From contig CAMUML010000021.1 of the NCBI GenBank assembly GCA_947089855.1, positions 1-63,713 of the forward strand: 63,713 nucleotides of DNA, in the 5' to 3' direction. This DNA comes from an uncultured Eubacterium sp. GTDB lineage: Bacteria; Bacillota; Clostridia; Lachnospirales; Lachnospiraceae. The position numbers and the translations under genes are program-made. Positions 28,825 to 38,361 of this stretch are shown here, in pieces; positions within the stretch are counted from its first letter, which is position 1; each line of letters begins with the position of its first letter. Under the pieces are notes generated by a model that was not told the origin of the DNA, ran no database searches, and worked only from the letters and a program-made list of their open reading frames with translations.

Positions 28825-29913
28825 ATGGATGACAGAATTATTTTGAGTATCTGTATACCAGTATATAATGGTGGTAACAGATTGGTCAAGAATATTTCCA
28901 ATATTTTAAAATATGAAAAGAATGATATTGAGGTTATAGTAAGTGATAATCAGTCAAATGATGGATCTATAGAGACGTTGAGACGCATAGAAGATAAGAG
29001 ACTAAAGATATTTGTTAATGAAGAAAATGTAGGGCCATTTAAAAATTGGTATCTGGCATTGAAAAGAGGAAAAGGGAAATATCTAAAAATACTTTTAGAC
29101 AGAGATGTTTTACAGGTAGAGATGCTGCCGGATTATATTAATATGATTAGAAATAAGGAATATGGTGTAATTCTTGATTGGTCAGGCAGATTAGGGAGTA
29201 GTTCCAATAGAGTATTAACAGAACGAGAAAAAATATTTTGGCTGGTGCAGTCAGAGCATCCTTCTGTGTGTACATATTTAAGGAATGCGTTTAAGGATAT
29301 AAAAGATGACGGTATTTATAACAAAGCTGCGAGAGGCAGCTGTAATGTATTCTGGGGAATTTCTATAGCGAGGAGCAGTTCTGTATTAATAAACTGCAGA
29401 TGTCCGATATTTATAGATGCTCAGGTGAATTTTTTTGTATTAACTTCTTCAAGAGTATGGGGTTATGCAGGTCGAATCAAGGGAGGTGGATTGGAACCTG
29501 TAGAATATGTGAGAAGGTTTTCTTTCTATTTGAATTATATTCTTTCATTGGATAATGATATTAGCAAAGAAAAGATTATAGGATTGTATGGGGGAATGCT
29601 GATATTTGTGTCTCCAAACTATCATAATCTTATTTGTTCGACTTCAATGAAACATAGATATCAGGTAATAGATAAGAATTATTCTTTGGACGAGTATACA
29701 AAGTTGCCATTTGGATTTTATAGAAAAATAAAAAAAATTTTAATGAAAAAAGGATTAATATCATTAGGGCTTTTATTCGATCTTTGGCTGGTGACCTTTG
29801 TGAATCATCTGCAATTTTGTAATAAAAATTGTAGTCAAATGGAATGGCATGTGCAATTAAACAATAAAATGATTAACTATATTAAGAAAAAAAGAAATTT
29901 ATTATATATGTAA
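28825..29913 (+). CDS. Glycosyltransferase family 2
   Basis: 362-residue GT-A fold glycosyltransferase. ILSICIPVYNGGNRLVKNIS opens the nucleotide-binding domain, VIVSDNQSNDGS is the family's central motif, and LLDRD near residue 91 is the probable metal-binding DXD equivalent. The C-terminal ~150 residues are basic and hydrophobic without an obvious multi-pass membrane domain. It probably adds a sugar to the surface glycan made by this island. AT-rich codon use (AGA, ATA) contrasts with genes upstream of 26 kb. Confidence 0.85.
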   Translation: MDDRIILSICIPVYNGGNRLVKNISNILKYEKNDIEVIVSDNQSNDGSIETLRRIEDKRLKIFVNEENVGPFKNWYLALKRGKGKYLKILLDRDVLQVEMLPDYINMIRNKEYGVILDWSGRLGSSSNRVLTEREKIFWLVQSEHPSVCTYLRNAFKDIKDDGIYNKAARGSCNVFWGISIARSSSVLINCRCPIFIDAQVNFFVLTSSRVWGYAGRIKGGGLEPVEYVRRFSFYLNYILSLDNDISKEKIIGLYGGMLIFVSPNYHNLICSTSMKHRYQVIDKNYSLDEYTKLPFGFYRKIKKILMKKGLISLGLLFDLWLVTFVNHLQFCNKNCSQMEWHVQLNNKMINYIKKKRNLLYM

Positions 29914-29992
29914 CTAAAATGAACAAAAGATAGTTTATGAATGATTACTTTTACTATTTTCAAGGAAAAGCTTATGCAACAAAAGAGTGGGA

Positions 29993-30486
29993 ATTTTAGC
30001 CTTTTATAACAAAAACGGCAGGGTTGAAAGGTATGTTACATATTTATTGAAAGAATTGAAGCAATGCTGTCAAATGCTTATAGTTGTCTGCAATAGGGAT
30101 ATTTTAGAAGATTAAGCAGGGTATCTTAAGGATTATGGGGAATGTGGTTTTTCAAAGGGAATTAACGGATATGACGGCGGGGCAGCCCAAGATGTGTTAA
30201 TACATTTATACGGCTGGGATAGGATGCTTTAGTATGACGAACTGGTTATCATGAATGATACCTGTTATGAACCACTTTACTCACTTGAAAAAATTTTAGT
30301 GAAATGAATGGGGAGGGAAGGAACAGGAAAATATGGGGCAGGGATGTATTGCCATATCATATACAAAGTTATTTTTTGGTGTTTCGGAAAAATTTATTAC
30401 ATCATTGTAGTTTTCGTGAGTTTTGGTAGGATTTGGTGCTGTCTGATACATATTACGATGCCGTTAAAAATTTTGAAAGGAAAAAA
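29993..30486 (+). pseudogene. Rhamnan synthesis F (RgpF-like) remnant
   Basis: Translation from 29993 gives ILAFYNKNGRVERYVTYLLK, then INGYDGGAAQDVLIHLYGWD and ELVIMNDTCYEPLY, which match the RgpF family but are broken by stops near 30115 and 30231. After 30340 another frame continues with LPYHIQSYFLVFRKNLLHH and TYYDAVKNFER. The gene is clearly decayed. A 69-codon open frame at 30308-30517 is a by-product in the wrong frame. The gap 29914-29992 and the stretch 30487-30629 hold nothing else. Confidence 0.78.
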
Positions 30487-30629
30487 TGATAATATAATGA
30501 ATCTATATATTTGGTGATTAAATGTTGCCGGTAAATCAGATAAATGGCGACTGAAACATATGGGGTGAAATGGCAAAAATGAATCGCCGTTTATATAATA
30601 CAGTTAATACAGAGTATATGAGGTATATC

Positions 30630-31412
30630 ATGAAAGTTGTAATTTTAGCAGGAGGGTTAGGAAGCAGAATCAGTGAAGAATCACAGATACGCCCCAAACC
30701 AATGATTGAAATTGGAGGTAAGCCAATCTTATGGCATATTATGAAACAATATTCACATTATGGGTTTCATGAATTTATTATTTGCTGTGGGTATAAAGGT
30801 GAAGTGATCAAAGAATACTTTGCCGATTATTATCTGCATGCATCTGATGTTACCTTTGATTTTACAAAAGAAAATCATATTGAAATTCATAATAATATTG
30901 CTGAACCGTGGAAAGTAACTGTGGTAGATACGGGCAAGGATTCTATGACAGGGGGTCGGCTGCTCCGGATTAAAAAATATATTACGAAAGGGGAGCGCTT
31001 TCTTATGACATATGGAGACGGGGTTTCAGACGTTGATTTGAAACAATTGATTCGATTTCATGAGAAACAGGGCTTATATGCAACCGTTACAGCGATCCAG
31101 CCAGGTGGAAGGTTTGGCGTTATGAATATTGATGAGCGGGAAGTTGTAAGGAGCTTTGAAGAGAAACCAAGGGAAGATGGAAATTGGATCAGCGGAGGTT
31201 TTTTTGTCTTGGATTATCCCGTTTTTGATTATATTGAGCATGGTGATATGACTATTTTTGAGCAAAGCCCGATGCAGAAGCTTGCGGCAGATGGACAGCT
31301 TGCGGCATATCGGCATAGGGGATTCTGGCATCCAATGGATACACTACGGGATAAAAATCAATTAGAAGCTTTATGGCAGAAAGAGAATCCGCCTTGGAAA
31401 GTATGGAAGTAA
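30630..31412 (+). CDS. rfbF: Glucose-1-phosphate cytidylyltransferase
   Basis: 260-residue nucleotidyltransferase making CDP-glucose from CTP and glucose-1-phosphate. It starts MKVVILAGGLGSRISEESQ with the following RPKPMIEIGGKPILWHIMKQ; RfbF-specific sequence includes YLHASDVTFDF and SGGFFVLDYPVFDYIE. The ATG at 30630 has TGAGG six bases upstream; an in-frame ATG at 30570 is less likely. Entry step of CDP-linked deoxysugar synthesis; the next enzyme, CDP-glucose 4,6-dehydratase, is at 40145. Confidence 0.94.
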   Translation: MKVVILAGGLGSRISEESQIRPKPMIEIGGKPILWHIMKQYSHYGFHEFIICCGYKGEVIKEYFADYYLHASDVTFDFTKENHIEIHNNIAEPWKVTVVDTGKDSMTGGRLLRIKKYITKGERFLMTYGDGVSDVDLKQLIRFHEKQGLYATVTAIQPGGRFGVMNIDEREVVRSFEEKPREDGNWISGGFFVLDYPVFDYIEHGDMTIFEQSPMQKLAADGQLAAYRHRGFWHPMDTLRDKNQLEALWQKENPPWKVWK

Positions 31413-31450
31413 GTTGAAGTATATGACTATACCAGAAGGAGGTATTCGGC

Positions 31451-32287
31451 ATGGGCTATTTTAATGAAAAAGAGGCAGCGGTATTTGCCAAAAGGGTCAG
31501 GATAGATGTTGCAAAAATTTTGGAAAAAACCAGAGATTCTCATATAGGCGGCGGATATTCTGCAATTGATATATTATCTGTATTGTACACAAGTGTGCTG
31601 AATGTAACTCCCAGAACTGTTGAGGAGGCAGACAGGGATATATTTATTTTGAGTAAAGGGCATATTGCAGCGAGTTTTTATACGGTGTTAGCGAATAAAG
31701 GGTTCATTTCAATGAAGGATTTGGATAATCATGTGTCAGATGGGAGTGTGTATGCTGGACACACGCGAAAATATCAAACACGCGGAGTAAGAGGGATAGA
31801 AATGTCTGCTGGTTCTTTGGGTCATGGTGCAAATGTTGGTTTGGGAATGGCTTATGCTAAAAGGGTGCGGGGTTTGGATGGCCATGTGTATGTACTGATG
31901 GGAGACGGAGAATGCAACGAAGGGTCTGTATGGGAGGCTGTAATGTTTGCGTCAAAACTTCGTTTGGGAAATATTACTTTTATAGTAGATAGAAATAGGC
32001 TTCAGTCATATGGTTGTGATGTAGAAGTCTGTAATATGGGGAGCCTTGCTGAGAAATTTTCAAGTTTTGGATGTGAAGTGTTAGAAATCAATGGTCATGA
32101 TTATTCAGAAATATATAGAGCATTAATGACTGGACGGAGCCGTAACAGTTCAGCACCGATTGTTATCATAGCTAACACTATCAAAGGAAAAGGAGTGTCA
32201 TTTATGGAGAATCGTTTGGAATGGCACTTTAAATCCCCGACAAAAGAGCAGTTGGATATTATTCAAAAGGAGCTTGAGGCAGAATGA
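31451..32287 (+). CDS. Transketolase, N-terminal (TPP-binding) subunit
   Basis: 278-residue N-terminal half of a split transketolase. It has HIGGGYSAIDILSVLY, FILSKGHIAASFY, SAGSLGHGANVGLGMA and the TPP/metal motif GDGECNEGSVWEA near residue 151. Split transketolases move two-carbon ketol units and occur in nucleotide-sugar clusters as well as in central metabolism. Strong AAGGAGGT upstream. Its position beside rfbF and the ATGA coupling to the C-terminal subunit suggest a dedicated biosynthetic role (inference). Confidence 0.92.
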   Translation: MGYFNEKEAAVFAKRVRIDVAKILEKTRDSHIGGGYSAIDILSVLYTSVLNVTPRTVEEADRDIFILSKGHIAASFYTVLANKGFISMKDLDNHVSDGSVYAGHTRKYQTRGVRGIEMSAGSLGHGANVGLGMAYAKRVRGLDGHVYVLMGDGECNEGSVWEAVMFASKLRLGNITFIVDRNRLQSYGCDVEVCNMGSLAEKFSSFGCEVLEINGHDYSEIYRALMTGRSRNSSAPIVIIANTIKGKGVSFMENRLEWHFKSPTKEQLDIIQKELEAE

Positions 32288-33198
32288 GAAAGACATTTGT
32301 CAATACGCTTACAGAATTATCACGTAAAGATGAAAAAGTAATGTGTGTTATTGGTGATACGGGATTTTCAGTATTTGAAGAATATGAACGAGAATTTAAG
32401 GAACGGTTTGTAAATGTAGGAATTGCAGAACAGAATTTTGTAAGTTTTGGTGCCGGGCTTGCCGCGATGGGGATGAAACCATTTATTTATAATGTGGCAA
32501 GTTTTATGTGTTATCGTGCGTTCGAACAAATTGAATTGGATGTATGCTATCAGGAAAATCCAGTAGTGCTTGTAGGTGTGGGTGGCGGGCATGCTTATGC
32601 AACAGCAGGTCCAACGCATCATGCGTATTGGGACATAGCGCTAATGACGCAGCTTCCGAATATGACGGTGTTGTGCCCAGCAGATCCCATTGAAATGCGA
32701 GAATGTGTAAAAGCTGCATATGAATTGCAAAAACCAGTGTATATTCGTATTGGGCGCAGTGTAGATCCGGTAATCCACAAAGAATCAATAAACTTTAAAA
32801 TTGGTAAAGGAATACAGATGGCATCTGGAGGAGATGCTGTACTGCTTGCAACAGGAACTGTTGTAAAAGATGCATTAAGGGCAGCAGAGTTATTGATAGA
32901 AAATGGAATACATGCGGCAGTTTACAGTATGCCAAGTATTAAACCGTTTGATGATCAGCTGATTTCAGAATTAGCAGACCAATATCAGGTGATATATACA
33001 ATGGAAGAACATAGCGTTAGGAGTGGTTTGGCAGATATGGTAAGGATTTCACTGTCAAATGTAGGTAAACAGGCGATTTCTGTGAGGCCAATAGGTTTTC
33101 CGGATACCTTTGCTCCGGTTACAGGCAGCAGAGAATATTTGAATGAATTGTATGGATTGGATGCACAGGCTGTTTGTAATGTTATTTTAGAAAAGTAA
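32284..33198 (+). CDS. Transketolase, C-terminal subunit
   Basis: 304-residue partner subunit carrying the pyrimidine-binding and C-terminal transketolase domains. GIAEQNFVSFGAGLAAMGMK contains the catalytic Glu, with later GPTHHAYWDIALM and PVYIRIGR. The ATG overlaps the stop of the N-terminal subunit (ATGA at 32284-32287), so the two are produced together. With the upstream gene it forms one functional enzyme; donor and acceptor are not evident from sequence. Confidence 0.92.
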   Translation: MRKTFVNTLTELSRKDEKVMCVIGDTGFSVFEEYEREFKERFVNVGIAEQNFVSFGAGLAAMGMKPFIYNVASFMCYRAFEQIELDVCYQENPVVLVGVGGGHAYATAGPTHHAYWDIALMTQLPNMTVLCPADPIEMRECVKAAYELQKPVYIRIGRSVDPVIHKESINFKIGKGIQMASGGDAVLLATGTVVKDALRAAELLIENGIHAAVYSMPSIKPFDDQLISELADQYQVIYTMEEHSVRSGLADMVRISLSNVGKQAISVRPIGFPDTFAPVTGSREYLNELYGLDAQAVCNVILEK

Positions 33199-33231
33199 AT
33201 GTGGCTGAATATAAGATTAAGCGGTTTGTCA

Positions 33232-33390
33232 ATGGAGAAAGTGGTTGCCTTGGGTGGTTCTGAATTTATAGGAAATAATATTTGTGGATACTTAATAAAA
33301 TATGGATATAATGTCATCAGTAAGTATATCACATCATTTTTAGGAAGACAGCATAAGAAATCTAAACTGAATTCTCACCGTAGGGCATGA
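33232..33390 (+). pseudogene. Truncated NAD-dependent epimerase remnant
   Basis: The ATG at 33232 opens MEKVVALGGSEFIGNNICGY followed by LIKYGYNV, an extended-SDR N-terminus with its Gly-rich loop. It then runs into unrelated sequence and stops. Only the first ~30 residues of the family remain, against about 300 normally. Confidence 0.65.
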
Positions 33391-33681
33391 TCCTGTTAGA
33401 AAGTTTAGCGGGTATTCATTGTATAAACATGTGTAATGAAGGAAGTTGAGACACGATTTTTAGGTACGGAAGATTTGCTATCATAGTTAAATAGAGGAGT
33501 TATAAGGCGTTATAAAGTAAATAAATCAAGAGGATGCTCTATAAATATACGTATTTTTATCTTAATCTGTACAAAATATGATGGCCGTCCTGCACTTTTT
33601 GCTCCGGTTTAAGAGTAACAATTTAAAGTAAGCCTTAAAATCACTGATTTGAGGCTTGATATTAATTAGGAAGGGAAAAAG
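33391..33681. other. Non-coding gap before FkbM gene
   Basis: No gene seen. An imperfect hairpin at 33632-33659 (AAGCCT pairing with AGGCTT, extended by AAAATC/GATTT) lies just before the ribosome site of the next gene and may be a leader or terminator structure. Confidence 0.45.
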
Positions 33682-34638
33682 ATGAATATAATAGAAAAGA
33701 AAGAAACATGGGTAGATGGAGTTGTTGGAGAGAAAAAACAGGAATTTATAAAAGAAATGTATGAACAATATCATCAAAGCCTGTTTGATTATTCACATAT
33801 GATAAAAGGTACAGATATAGAAAGGATAGAAATATCCATGGATAAAGTAGTAATGAGATTCAAAAGCAGTGGCTTAAGTTTTGTTTGCAGAGAGGGTGAT
33901 GAACGTTCTATGCCAATGGATACGCTCAATTTTGGAGAGTATGAAAAAAAAGAAACTGATACGATGTTAAATATTCTTTTGAGAATTGGCGGCGCAGATC
34001 GAGCAATGAATATTTTGGATATAGGAGCAAATATAGGATATACAACATGTCTTTTAGCTTCCAATTTTAGGAATGCATCAGTATTTGCATTTGAGCCAAT
34101 AAAACAAACTTATCTTGATTTGCTTGATAATATAAAATTAAATCAATTAAACAATATTATTGCATATAATTTAGGTTTATCCAATGAAAATAAAGATGTT
34201 GAGTTTTATTATTATTCAAATTGTGTTGCTAACACATCCATTACTAATTTGAGGCATACAGATAATTATATTAAAGTACCAGGTAAATTGATTTGTTTAG
34301 ATGATATAGAAGAATTAAAAGAAAAGACAATCGATTTTATAAAATGCGATGTAGAAGGTAATGAGTTATTTGTGATAAAAGGGGGAAGAAAGACAATTAG
34401 TCGAACTCGGCCAATTATTTTTATAGAAATATTGAGAAAATATGCAAAAGAGTTTAACTATTCTGCGAATGATGTTTGTAGCGAACTTAGAAACTTAGGT
34501 TATAATGCATATATAATTTCTGAAAATAGAAAATTGATAAAAATTGAAGAAATAACAGAACAAGAAAGAAATACAAATTTCGTTTTTTTGCATGCTGAGA
34601 AACATCGATTATTATTAGACGAAAAAGTAACATTATAA
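33682..34638 (+). CDS. FkbM family methyltransferase
   Basis: 318-residue SAM-dependent methyltransferase of the FkbM group. The SAM-binding motif NILDIGANIGYTTCLLA lies near residue 109, followed by VFAFEPIKQTYLDLLDNIKL and the conserved IDFIKCDVEGNELFVIKGG. FkbM proteins O-methylate sugars or polyketides. AGGAAGGG upstream of the ATG. First of three FkbM-type proteins in the island and the only one without the YGAG module. Confidence 0.87.
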   Translation: MNIIEKKETWVDGVVGEKKQEFIKEMYEQYHQSLFDYSHMIKGTDIERIEISMDKVVMRFKSSGLSFVCREGDERSMPMDTLNFGEYEKKETDTMLNILLRIGGADRAMNILDIGANIGYTTCLLASNFRNASVFAFEPIKQTYLDLLDNIKLNQLNNIIAYNLGLSNENKDVEFYYYSNCVANTSITNLRHTDNYIKVPGKLICLDDIEELKEKTIDFIKCDVEGNELFVIKGGRKTISRTRPIIFIEILRKYAKEFNYSANDVCSELRNLGYNAYIISENRKLIKIEEITEQERNTNFVFLHAEKHRLLLDEKVTL

Positions 34639-34689
34639 ATTATTAGATTATTATGGAAAGACATAGTAAAGAATAAGGTAATAGGAGAG

Positions 34690-35751
34690 ATGAGTATTCA
34701 AAAAAGCGGGTGGTACGAGGTTTTTGAAATATGTTCAAGCGGTTTAGAAGAAATAGAAAGTATTGTAGAAGAGGGAACATATTTAGTTACAGGAGCAAGT
34801 GGGAATATAGCAAAATATATTGTGGCATTTCTTTTGAAAAAATCTAATGTGAAAGTTATTGCGGTATGTCATGACGAAATAAGAGGAAAGGATGTATTTT
34901 CTGAATTTGTAAACAGTCCTAATTTAAGGATTATGGAACAGGATATTACAGTAAAATGGACATTAGAAGAGAAAGTTGATTTTATAATTCATGCAGCTGG
35001 AATTTGCAGTAATTATATTTGCAGAATGCGACCGATTGAAGTTTTAAATACAAATATAGTAGGGACGAATAATGTGTTGGAATTAGGGATGAGGTTAAAA
35101 GTAAAAAAGTTTCTTTTTATCAGTAGCGCATCTGTATATGGACGACTCGGCGAAACTATAGGTGGATTTGCTGAAAATTATAGAGGCTGTCTTGATTTTA
35201 CAAATATAGCAAATGTCTATGCTGTGAGCAAGCGTGCGGGTGAAGCATTATGTATAGCATGTAAGCAGCAGATGCCAGTTATTATTGTGCGTCCGTTTCA
35301 TATTATTGAACCAATGATGATGTTAGAAAAATCGAATGTACTGGGAGGGTTTTATTCAAGTTTATTGGCAAATTATAAAATTTTGTTAAATACAGACGGT
35401 AAACAAGAACGTAATTTTATTTGGATAATGGATCTTGTTAAAATTATATTTATTATACTAAATAAATTTGAGGATGGAGAGTATAACATTGGAAATCCTT
35501 ATGGAACATTAAGCATGTTTGAAATGGCTTCTCTGATGAAAGAAAAAATGACAGAAATCTTTCCTGATATGAAAAATGCAGAAGTTGCAGTATGTAGCAA
35601 ATTTTTAGCGAAAGAAAGTAATATGATTGATTTAGTTCCTGATTTGTCAAAAATGCTAGAGATTTGCAAGAGTTATAATATAGATTTTCTGGATCCAGAA
35701 CAAGCAATGTTATTGTGTATCAAACAAATAAGTAAGTTGGAAAATATATAG
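34690..35751 (+). CDS. NAD-dependent epimerase/dehydratase (extended SDR)
   Basis: 353-residue extended short-chain dehydrogenase. The cofactor loop VTGASGNIAKYI lies at residues 33-44, SSASVY carries the catalytic Ser, and YAVSKR near residue 177 gives the YxxxK pair. An extra ~30 residues precede the Rossmann fold. It probably epimerises or reduces a nucleotide sugar intermediate. AGGAG lies only a few bases before the ATG. The exact reaction is not predictable. Confidence 0.85.
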   Translation: MSIQKSGWYEVFEICSSGLEEIESIVEEGTYLVTGASGNIAKYIVAFLLKKSNVKVIAVCHDEIRGKDVFSEFVNSPNLRIMEQDITVKWTLEEKVDFIIHAAGICSNYICRMRPIEVLNTNIVGTNNVLELGMRLKVKKFLFISSASVYGRLGETIGGFAENYRGCLDFTNIANVYAVSKRAGEALCIACKQQMPVIIVRPFHIIEPMMMLEKSNVLGGFYSSLLANYKILLNTDGKQERNFIWIMDLVKIIFIILNKFEDGEYNIGNPYGTLSMFEMASLMKEKMTEIFPDMKNAEVAVCSKFLAKESNMIDLVPDLSKMLEICKSYNIDFLDPEQAMLLCIKQISKLENI

Positions 35752-35814
35752 AATATGGCATATCAGAATCTGTAGTATATTATCATTTATAAGTATTTTA
35801 TGGAGGGATTACAT

Positions 35815-36011
35815 ATGAATACATTGAAATTTGACGATTCCGTAAAAGACCACTTCCGCATTTTCATAATACGGTTCTGCTTTATCTGGAAAGATATACT
35901 ATAGAACAGATATCTGAAGTTCTCCATGTCTCTCTCTGGACAGTCAGTTATCATATTTTAAGTTACGAAAAAGTTGTGTTGGGGATATTCTATTGTCAAG
36001 ATTCTCGATAA
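35815..36011 (+). pseudogene. Helix-turn-helix transposase remnant (IS630-like?)
   Basis: ATG 35815 begins MNTLKFDDSVKDHF; after a frameshift near 35860 the sequence reads TVLLYLERYTIEQISEVLHV then SLWTVSYHILSYEK, a helix-turn-helix like that at the N-terminus of IS630-type transposases. No catalytic domain follows. The remaining gap to 36233 has no recognisable gene. Family assignment is tentative. Confidence 0.5.
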
Positions 36012-36233
36012 TACTAAGATTTACCATGTTAAATTGTTGGTAATCAGCAAAGAATTAAAAGATACATTCTATACAGACGATAGTTTGAATTATAACAATG
36101 ATATGAAAATATTTGATGATATTCAAATTTAGTGTTTTATGAATAATCATTAGATGTGATGAAAGTTTAAGCTGAATGACAAAAGATCTTTTCAAAAACT
36201 TTTAAAGTTAAAAGAAAGGTGGTTGGTAATATT

Positions 36234-37196
36234 GTGAAAATGTTAAACTATTTCGAGAGGAATATATCTCAAATCGGTTTAGGAACGGGGCGCTTTGGTA
36301 CAAGAATTGAAAAGGAATCAGCATTTGAGATGTTGGATTATTTCTATCATAATGGCGGTAATGTAGTAGATACAGCTCGAAATTATTATGAATGGGTTGA
36401 GAACGGCCGGGGAATGAGTGAGCGGTGCATAGGCGAGTGGATGGCTGATCGGGGCAATCGCAATGAAATCTTTATTTGTACAAAAGGTGGTGTGAGAAAT
36501 AAGGGCAATGTATTTATCAGTAATTTGTCAAGAGATTCTTTACAAGTTGAGGTAAAAGAGAGCCTAGAGGCACTGCAGACAGATTATATAGATATCTATC
36601 TGCTTCATCGAGATGAGCCGGGACGTGCTGTAGAAGAAATTGTCGAGACAATGCAGGTAATTAAAGAAATAGGCAACATATCAACGATTGGGATAGCAAA
36701 CTGGAAGATAGATAGAATTATTGCAGCAAATGAATATGCTGCCAAACATAAGATGGAACCATTTCGGATTATCCAGACATGGTGGTCATTGGCCGAATAT
36801 ACAGAGAGTATGTGGGATGATCCGACTACAACGCATATGAATAAAGAAACTTATGAATATATGTTGCACCATCAATTGCTAGGAATGGCATATACTTCTC
36901 AGTGTAAAGGGTTTTTTCAAAAGGCGTTTTATCAGGGGATAGATCATATAGATTCTTTTCTAAGGAAGAGAATTGCTACACCAGTAAATATAAAAAAGTT
37001 AGAATATATCAAAAATTACTGTCAGAAAAATAAGGTGTCACCAACAGCAGTAGTAAATGGATATATAACATCGAATCCATTGGATGGAATTGCATTAATA
37101 AGTGTATCTAGTATGGAACAGCTGAAAGATATTGTGAGTGTCAGCGACTATTTATTAAGTGAAGAAGTTATAAATGAAATAGATGCTATTGTTTAG
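36234..37196 (+). CDS. Aldo/keto reductase
   Basis: About 320-residue NADPH-dependent reductase. IGLGTGRFGT, NVVDTARNYYEW (Asp/Tyr), IFICTKGG (Lys), IDIYLLHRDEPG (His) and GIANWKIDRI give the catalytic Asp-Tyr-Lys-His set and the barrel core. I place the start at GTG 36234, with AAAGGTGG upstream; GTG 36219 and ATG 36240 are alternatives. Within this cluster it probably reduces a keto group of the deoxysugar or its side chain, an inference from context. Confidence 0.87.
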   Translation: MKMLNYFERNISQIGLGTGRFGTRIEKESAFEMLDYFYHNGGNVVDTARNYYEWVENGRGMSERCIGEWMADRGNRNEIFICTKGGVRNKGNVFISNLSRDSLQVEVKESLEALQTDYIDIYLLHRDEPGRAVEEIVETMQVIKEIGNISTIGIANWKIDRIIAANEYAAKHKMEPFRIIQTWWSLAEYTESMWDDPTTTHMNKETYEYMLHHQLLGMAYTSQCKGFFQKAFYQGIDHIDSFLRKRIATPVNIKKLEYIKNYCQKNKVSPTAVVNGYITSNPLDGIALISVSSMEQLKDIVSVSDYLLSEEVINEIDAIV

Positions 37197-37220
37197 CATA
37201 ACTGGATTAGGGAGGAAATA

Positions 37221-38300
37221 ATGCGTTTAACTCCGCAGACAAATATGATTATATATGGGGCTGGTTATTGCGGGGCGATGTTTGTTGAACTGTTGCTGGC
37301 AAATAGTATGCATCCATTATGTGTTTTTGACAAAGATAAAGAGAAACAGGCGAAAAAAGTTTTTGGAGTAGAAATTGAAAAGCCACATTTCAGGCAGGCT
37401 GATATAGTAATTGTTGCATTATTGATACGGGGAAAGGCTTATGCTTCGATTAAGCATTTTCTTCTAAAATTAGGATATGTAGAAGAGCAGGTAGTACATA
37501 TTTATGATTTGGAAAATCAAAGGAAATTGTTTGATAAACAAAAATTAATTATTAAGCCGAATCTGACAGTTGTTGAAAGGTATGCAGAGCAATGGGAATG
37601 GCTGAATTGTGTTTTATCAGATGAAGAATCCAAAAGGGTATTATTTGCAGCAAAGCAGTTTTTAAAAGGTGATTCTGCTGTAAAATTTCCTGTGCATTCG
37701 ATAGAAGAACAGTATTTTGCATATGATATTTATCAAAAAATAGAGGACGAAATAGTAATTGAGTGCGGTGGTTTCAAAGGAGAAGTTATGAGAATATTCT
37801 TTGAAAATAATGGGGGAAGATTTTCACATTATACAATTATAGAACCAGATGCAGGGTATAATATTTTTATAGAGGCAAATGCAAGAGGATACCGAAGGGA
37901 GGATATTGAGATTTTAAATTGCGCACTATCAGACAAGAGTCAGGAAATGTTTGTGACAAACTATATGAATATGAACTCTATTGTATCAGGAAATAAAACA
38001 ATGTATAGTATGCAAAAAGTGCAGGCAGCATCTTTGGACAAGCTATTGCCGGATGGAAAATGTACGTTTTTAAAAATAGATATTGAAGGATATGAATTGA
38101 AAATGTTGCAGGGAGCAAAGAATATCATTCAGCATAATAAGCCGGTAATTGCAATTGCGGCATATCATCATGAGAGCGATTTGTTTGATATTGCAAAGAA
38201 ATTATTGGAATATAATTCAAAATATAATTTATTTTTGCGGAGCTATATGAATTATCAGGAAATGATATTATATGCGATTCCTGAGGAAAGAATTTCATAA
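37221..38300 (+). CDS. YGAG-module FkbM-type methyltransferase
   Basis: 359-residue two-domain protein. Residues 8-90 form a small Rossmann-like module (MIIYGAGYCGAMFVELL, LCVFDKDKEKQAKKVFGVEI, ADIVIVALL). Residues ~160-355 are FkbM-like, with VIECGGFKGEVMRIFF, TIIEPDAGYNIFIEAN, and LKIDIEGYELKMLQGAK. The SAM loop reads ECGGFKGE, diverging from the usual D-x-G-A form. GGGAGG upstream of ATG. Same architecture as the protein at 42474. Confidence 0.8.
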   Translation: MRLTPQTNMIIYGAGYCGAMFVELLLANSMHPLCVFDKDKEKQAKKVFGVEIEKPHFRQADIVIVALLIRGKAYASIKHFLLKLGYVEEQVVHIYDLENQRKLFDKQKLIIKPNLTVVERYAEQWEWLNCVLSDEESKRVLFAAKQFLKGDSAVKFPVHSIEEQYFAYDIYQKIEDEIVIECGGFKGEVMRIFFENNGGRFSHYTIIEPDAGYNIFIEANARGYRREDIEILNCALSDKSQEMFVTNYMNMNSIVSGNKTMYSMQKVQAASLDKLLPDGKCTFLKIDIEGYELKMLQGAKNIIQHNKPVIAIAAYHHESDLFDIAKKLLEYNSKYNLFLRSYMNYQEMILYAIPEERIS

Positions 38301-38361
38301 CAGCATGTCTCAGTATATTATGCATGCTGTAACATATAAAAAATGAAAAAGGGGATGGAAT

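Noticed and set aside
30308-30517. 69-codon open frame after the GT2 gene
   Set aside because: Its frame differs from that of the decayed RgpF sequence that clearly runs through the same bases.
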